64,000 nt of DNA from Archilochus colubris (lineage: Eukaryota > Chordata > Aves > Apodiformes > Trochilidae). Below, piece by piece: positions 59,634-64,000 of this stretch. The DNA lies in assembly GCA_023079485.1 (NCBI GenBank), contig CM041083.1, positions 157,297,052 through 157,361,051 on the forward strand, read 5' to 3'. The notes beneath the pieces are model-generated. The model was not told where the DNA came from and made no database searches. It saw only the letters and a list, made by a program, of their open reading frames with translations. Numbering within the stretch: position 1 is the first letter of the stretch; the number at the start of each line of letters is the position of its first letter. The translations under genes and the position numbers were made by a program.

Positions 59634-62600
59634 GACTGACCAGATATGACATCATACTTTTAAGATCTCAGCTGCTTTATTTAGTCTGGGTGAGATACTC
59701 TAGGATATCTCATATATCTCTAGGATATCCCACCCTAGGTACCTAAACTGTTACCATTTTCCACCCAAATCCATCTTATTCAAATCTAGAGAGCTAATAG
59801 CTGACTACATGTAGGTTAGAGAAATCTAGGTACCTCTGCAGGCTTCACTGACTATTTAACTAAATAGTCTCCATTGGCTAAAATTGGCTGAACATCCATG
59901 TCATAGCTAAGCATACAACTCTGTTAAAACACTCACATTTAGTTGTCCACTTTGAAGATGAATCTCATCCCCAAAGGCAGGGACTCAATTAGTGACTTGG
60001 CATAGACACTTAGTGCCATTTGAGATGATGAAAGACATCTGAGATACCTTGATGTCATCGGTAGATCTGACTTGAGACCTGTGGGAAACCTGAACCCTCC
60101 TGTACCAGAGATGGGAGCCCTGGCAGAACAGCTAAGTTCCCCAGGGCTTTTCAAATGTATCTAAACACTACATTTAGGAAAAAAAGGAATAAAAATCTAT
60201 TATTCAGCATCTGAACCTGAATCACATCCTATCTCCCCCATTCAGATCTCCAAGAGCAGATCTCCATGCATATTCAAAGCCCCTTCTTGTGATAACTGTC
60301 TGCCAATAGGCACCAAGTCTACATAGACTTTCAAATCAAATTTCCCACTGAGGAAAGATAGAAGTAAGTTTTGGTTTAACCCCTGTATTACAAATGGGGA
60401 CACAGACCCGCTCTGTGACATGTCCTGATTCAGGAGGATAGAGGCAAGCTCCTCCTCAAAAATATCAAAACAATATCAGAGTCCAGTTTTGGGAAGCTGT
60501 GTGTCAAGAATTTCATTTGTATAAATATGTTCTGCTAGCAATTATCTTACTTATCATCCTACTTTACTTTGATAAGGCAGCTTGTAAACAGAAAGTTTCT
60601 AAGGCCACAAGCTGGCAAGACCAAACACATCTCAGGAGCTGAGTCCTTCTCTCAGAAAAGAAACTTGACAGATGATGTCTAACAGTGTCTCTCACTGATA
60701 CATTTCATACCAAGGCAGTGAAGGTGGTGTGGGACTGAAATAGTACAGGTGCTTGGAAGATTTCCTTCTACCAATCTCTTTCACTGTCATGATTTCACAG
60801 GTGAAAATGCTGGAGTATTACAGTACAGCAGCACAGCCAGATAACTCACCTGCCCCACTCACCTCGGAATTCTGAGTCTTCTAAGCACCCACACTGCAAA
60901 AATGCTACTTTGCTCCTGGCTCCTCTTTATGAACAAGGCATCTAGCACCCTTCAAAACAGAAACTGAGTGGAGTTTGGGGGCTAGGTCACTGTGGGGACC
61001 ACTTTTTAAAAAGACTGCGCAGAGCAGATTGATCTAAAATTGTCTCCTTCGACCCTTCACTGTCCTGGTACACTGAAAAGTGTGAATAAGTAAGTGTGCA
61101 CCACCTTTCCCATGGGCTAAGGATCATTCCCTAAGGCAGGTTCAGCAGGCAGCGTAGATTTAGCTTTAGACACAAGTCCCAAGGGAGAAATGCAGAATGC
61201 CTCTGACTGTTCTTCATTCCAATGGGATTTTTCATTGTAGATAAGATAGGAATAAGCCAGAGAGATGTGACTGTCTTTTCAGATGTCACACTTCACACGC
61301 ATGTGACAAACGCAGAAAAATTTTGTGTGAGGAAGGTAAGCATCAGGAAAACTGTGCAGGCTGCCTTGCAAAACAGTGTCTGTCACTAAGAATGCTGAAA
61401 GCAAGAACAGCTGCTGATTAAAGGCAGGATGAGGAAGGCAAGGAGGAAGGTAGCTCAGGCCTGGGGGTCCTCTGACTTTCAGGAGGACCAAAGAGAAAAT
61501 GCATCACTGCAAGTGGCTTCTGTATCTCACAAAACAATGCCCTTTACCTTTATCACTTTCTATTCACTTCATCCTGCTGTGTGCAACCTTGCACCAAAAG
61601 TTGTGAAACACAAGTCTCCAGCTCAGGAGTAGCAAATATCTGGCTTCACAAAGATACATTGAACCAACTCATTCACATTTGGTGTCTCTTTCCCCTTTAC
61701 AAAGGGTGACTTCTCCAAGGCTGTGGCTGACCACAGGGGAGAGGTGGAGACAAACACCATCCTGGTCTCATCAGAGGCTTTTTAAGACTCTACAAGGCAA
61801 TCAGCCTGTACAGTGTAATAAAGGCAGTTCTTGTGTTTGCTTTAGAAACCTCTTCTATTATCACAACTGAAAATTATAGTTAAAAATCCACCATACGGCA
61901 TAGATTCATCCCACTTTAATTTACAACCAAATTTGCTACCAGATTGCTGGTTCCCTGTATTAAGTGTTCATTATAAAATCAAACTGTCTAAGAATTGGAA
62001 AAGGAACTATGCAATGTTTAAGAAAAAACACAAGCACTCATCATCACCCTAGAATACATTAGCAAAGCCTGAGCTAAATTAGAGAGCTGATAAATACATT
62101 AGCACACCACCAATAGTGGATAATGATTTTTTTTAAATAACACAGAGAAAAGGAATAAAATTATTCTACATTATTCTACAATGTAACAAACAAGGGGTCT
62201 TCACTGTATTAAAGCCTATAAAAATAACAGAGGAGAAAACTGAGTCGTGAGTACTGAGATTTTCTCCATTTGCTTATTTTTAATGTAGAATTCCACCAAG
62301 AATCTAAGGCAATATATTACAGTCTTATGTGTAAATGAAGTAGTAAGTTTCAGTAATTTGAAATTAATTTAGATTAAAATTGAAGTTTAGCTCCAAATGG
62401 AAATGAGTTGTGAAATTGTCCTGTCAAAAATGAACGGAGATCTAAATTTGAAATTACTGTTAGCTAACGGAATAGTGAAATATTGGTTAAAGATTGTGAT
62501 TTGAAGTCCATGCTTACTAAAAAGCAGATAAATCCAAGTCCTTAAGAAATATCTGACCCATGTAAACCATAATTTCAACCTGCTACTGAGTTAAAAATAT

Positions 62601-64000
62601 TTACTTTTCTTCTTAATATTATAAATTTAAAATCATCTCTGAAACACTACTATGCAAATTTTAATCTGAGTTTTTTGCGAACGTTTCTGAAAAGGGCCAA
62701 AATCCCTAAATTTTTCTTTACCAGTAATTCTTTTAAGCCATATATGCTTGCTCTTTATTTAAAAACAAGCAAGAAAAAAGCCCTCACTTTCCTAACAACT
62801 GCACTCACCAGATCATTTGGCTATTTTATTAAAATATACATCAATAAGAAATGTTAAAATCAGAAGTGACATTATTTTGGAGGGTGAATTGCTAATAAAG
62901 CAACACAGATTTTCATCCTGTGTGAAACAGCTGGACCATGACGAGATCACATTAGCACTAATTAAAATGATATTTTTTTTGTGCAGTTTTCGTTAATCCA
63001 GCTTCATTGGACTCATAAGGATTTTTGAAATCTGTAATAAAAGCTATTATGTAATCTTACTCTGGTTCTCTTGCATCAGGTTACTGTGTGAAATTTCCCT
63101 ATAATAAACCATATTTTCTTAAAACCCTCACTCAATAAAATCAATATGAAGTTTTTTACTATTATGGCTGTTTTTTCCCAATATACAATCCTCATTTAAT
63201 TAAAAAAAATTAAAGCTTTAATTTATTTTTGCTTGACAAACAAGAAAAATATCATATTAAAGGCAACATTTTGCCATGTTTCTCTTTCTCCCTCACTTTC
63301 CCAGGTCCCTGTTGTTCCCAGTGTATAATTTGCAAAACATATTGCTTCAATACTTACAATGAGAGAGGCGGCCCAGCTGTGGGAGGGAAAGGACAGCAGT
63401 CTCCAATATTACCATAATAATCTGCCTAAGGTCCCATGAGCCCTCTGGAGTATACAATTCTCTATACTGCAGGCCCCAGCTGGAGAATGTTCTCTTGACA
63501 TGTATGCCAACCTTTGCCTGCAGGCAAAATAAAAAAAAAAGGCAGAGAAGTAATCATGAAAATAAAAAATCTTGTCAACTGTGGTAGGATGCAGTTTCCA
63601 TGTTTTTTTTGCTCACGTAGGCAGTCATTGTGCTAACAAAATGATAGGAGACTTTAAAAGACTGCAGCTGGTACGTGTTTTGCTGGAGAAGGGAGAACAT
63701 CCTGTGCCACACTAATTCTGAAATTCTAACTTTGGGGAGCAAAAAAAAGTGAGCAGTGCTGTTGTATTAGTGACAATATGCATGACAGCTTTATTTACCT
63801 CCTCTTCCGATGGCTGCTCATTACAGGATTTAGGCTGGGAAGTGAAACCCTGACAGTGCTGTGCTAATTGCAAAGGGCCAGATTGGGATCCTCATTGTTT
63901 TGTGTCAGGTGGTTGGGCTTTTTTCACAGCTCTGAGGGCTCTCAGGCAAATCGTCTTGCTGGCTCAGTGGGATTAATTGGGAGGTAAACTCCCATCACTA
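59634..64000. other. Unique sequence to the window end, possible conserved elements
   Basis: About 4.4 kb with no recognised exon or RNA gene. A 20-bp tandem (CTCTAGGATATC words near 59698-59730) and a 10-bp tandem (TTATTCTACA at 62161-62180) are minor. The segment 60375-60432 faintly resembles a MIR-type SINE tail. Segments 62880-63130 and 63780-64000 have mixed composition and dense TAAT, CATTGTT and TTAATTGG-type cores, unlike the decayed DNA nearby, and might be conserved non-coding elements. Confidence 0.45.

Noticed and set aside
1..64000. CRISPR array, bacterial operon, phage or plasmid features
   Set aside because: No spaced direct repeats of CRISPR type, no dense coding and no ribosome-binding pattern; all evidence points to a bird nuclear genome.
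1..64000. tRNA or rRNA genes
   Set aside because: No cloverleaf with A and B boxes and no conserved rRNA stretch was seen on either strand by eye.

Overview
The window is vertebrate nuclear DNA and almost certainly avian. The decisive evidence is at least fifteen copies or fragments of the Chicken Repeat 1 (CR1) LINE. Several end in the typical bird CR1 tail, a short run of an 8-bp ATTCTATG-type unit next to a conserved TTGGAAGGGACC / GGTCCCTTCCAA block. Two LTRs of a type common in bird genomes are also present. Base composition is AT-rich, CpG is scarce, and there is no operon-like packing of genes. Several CR1 copies (about 16.4, 26.4, 35.5, 50.1 and 57.0 kb) belong to one fairly uniform subfamily with the phrase GGTTGGACTTGATGATCTCAGAGG. 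That would fit a lineage with a large recent CR1 burst (woodpecker-like Piciformes are one known case), but the species cannot be fixed from this sequence.

Layout. 1-13.8 kb is mostly unique AT-rich sequence, broken by a GC- and CpG-enriched patch at about 11.18-11.62 kb that stands out as a possible regulatory element. 13.8-16.95 kb is a CR1 block: three minus-strand copies, then one plus-strand copy. Another plus CR1 lies at 18.1 kb. 18.6-26.3 kb is unique except for a 280-bp, 70-unit CCTT microsatellite at 23.4 kb. CR1 fragments follow at 26.4, 27.7, 35.5, 36.5, 37.9, 40.0-40.8 and 43.7-44.8 kb. At 49.9-50.8 kb is a minus-strand solo LTR that carries a nested minus-strand CR1. At 51.7-52.7 kb is a CR1 copy whose middle has been replaced by a 266-bp CCT/CTT microsatellite. 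A further CR1 is at 57.0 kb and a plus-strand solo LTR with visible TATA and polyadenylation signals is at 58.7-59.5 kb. The rest, to 64.0 kb, is unique sequence.

No host protein-coding gene, exon, tRNA or rRNA could be recognised. Every longer open frame is either decayed CR1 reverse transcriptase, a low-complexity translation of a microsatellite, or an AT-rich frame with no recognisable domain and a length expected by chance. The window is best read as intergenic sequence or the inside of a large intron. CR1 makes up roughly 8 kb (about an eighth) and LTRs about 1.7 kb, by eye. No new multi-gene system was found. The most useful leads are the CpG-rich patch with a perfect 14-bp tandem repeat, the microsatellite grown inside a CR1, the nested CR1-in-LTR, and a short near-perfect hairpin at 39.6 kb.
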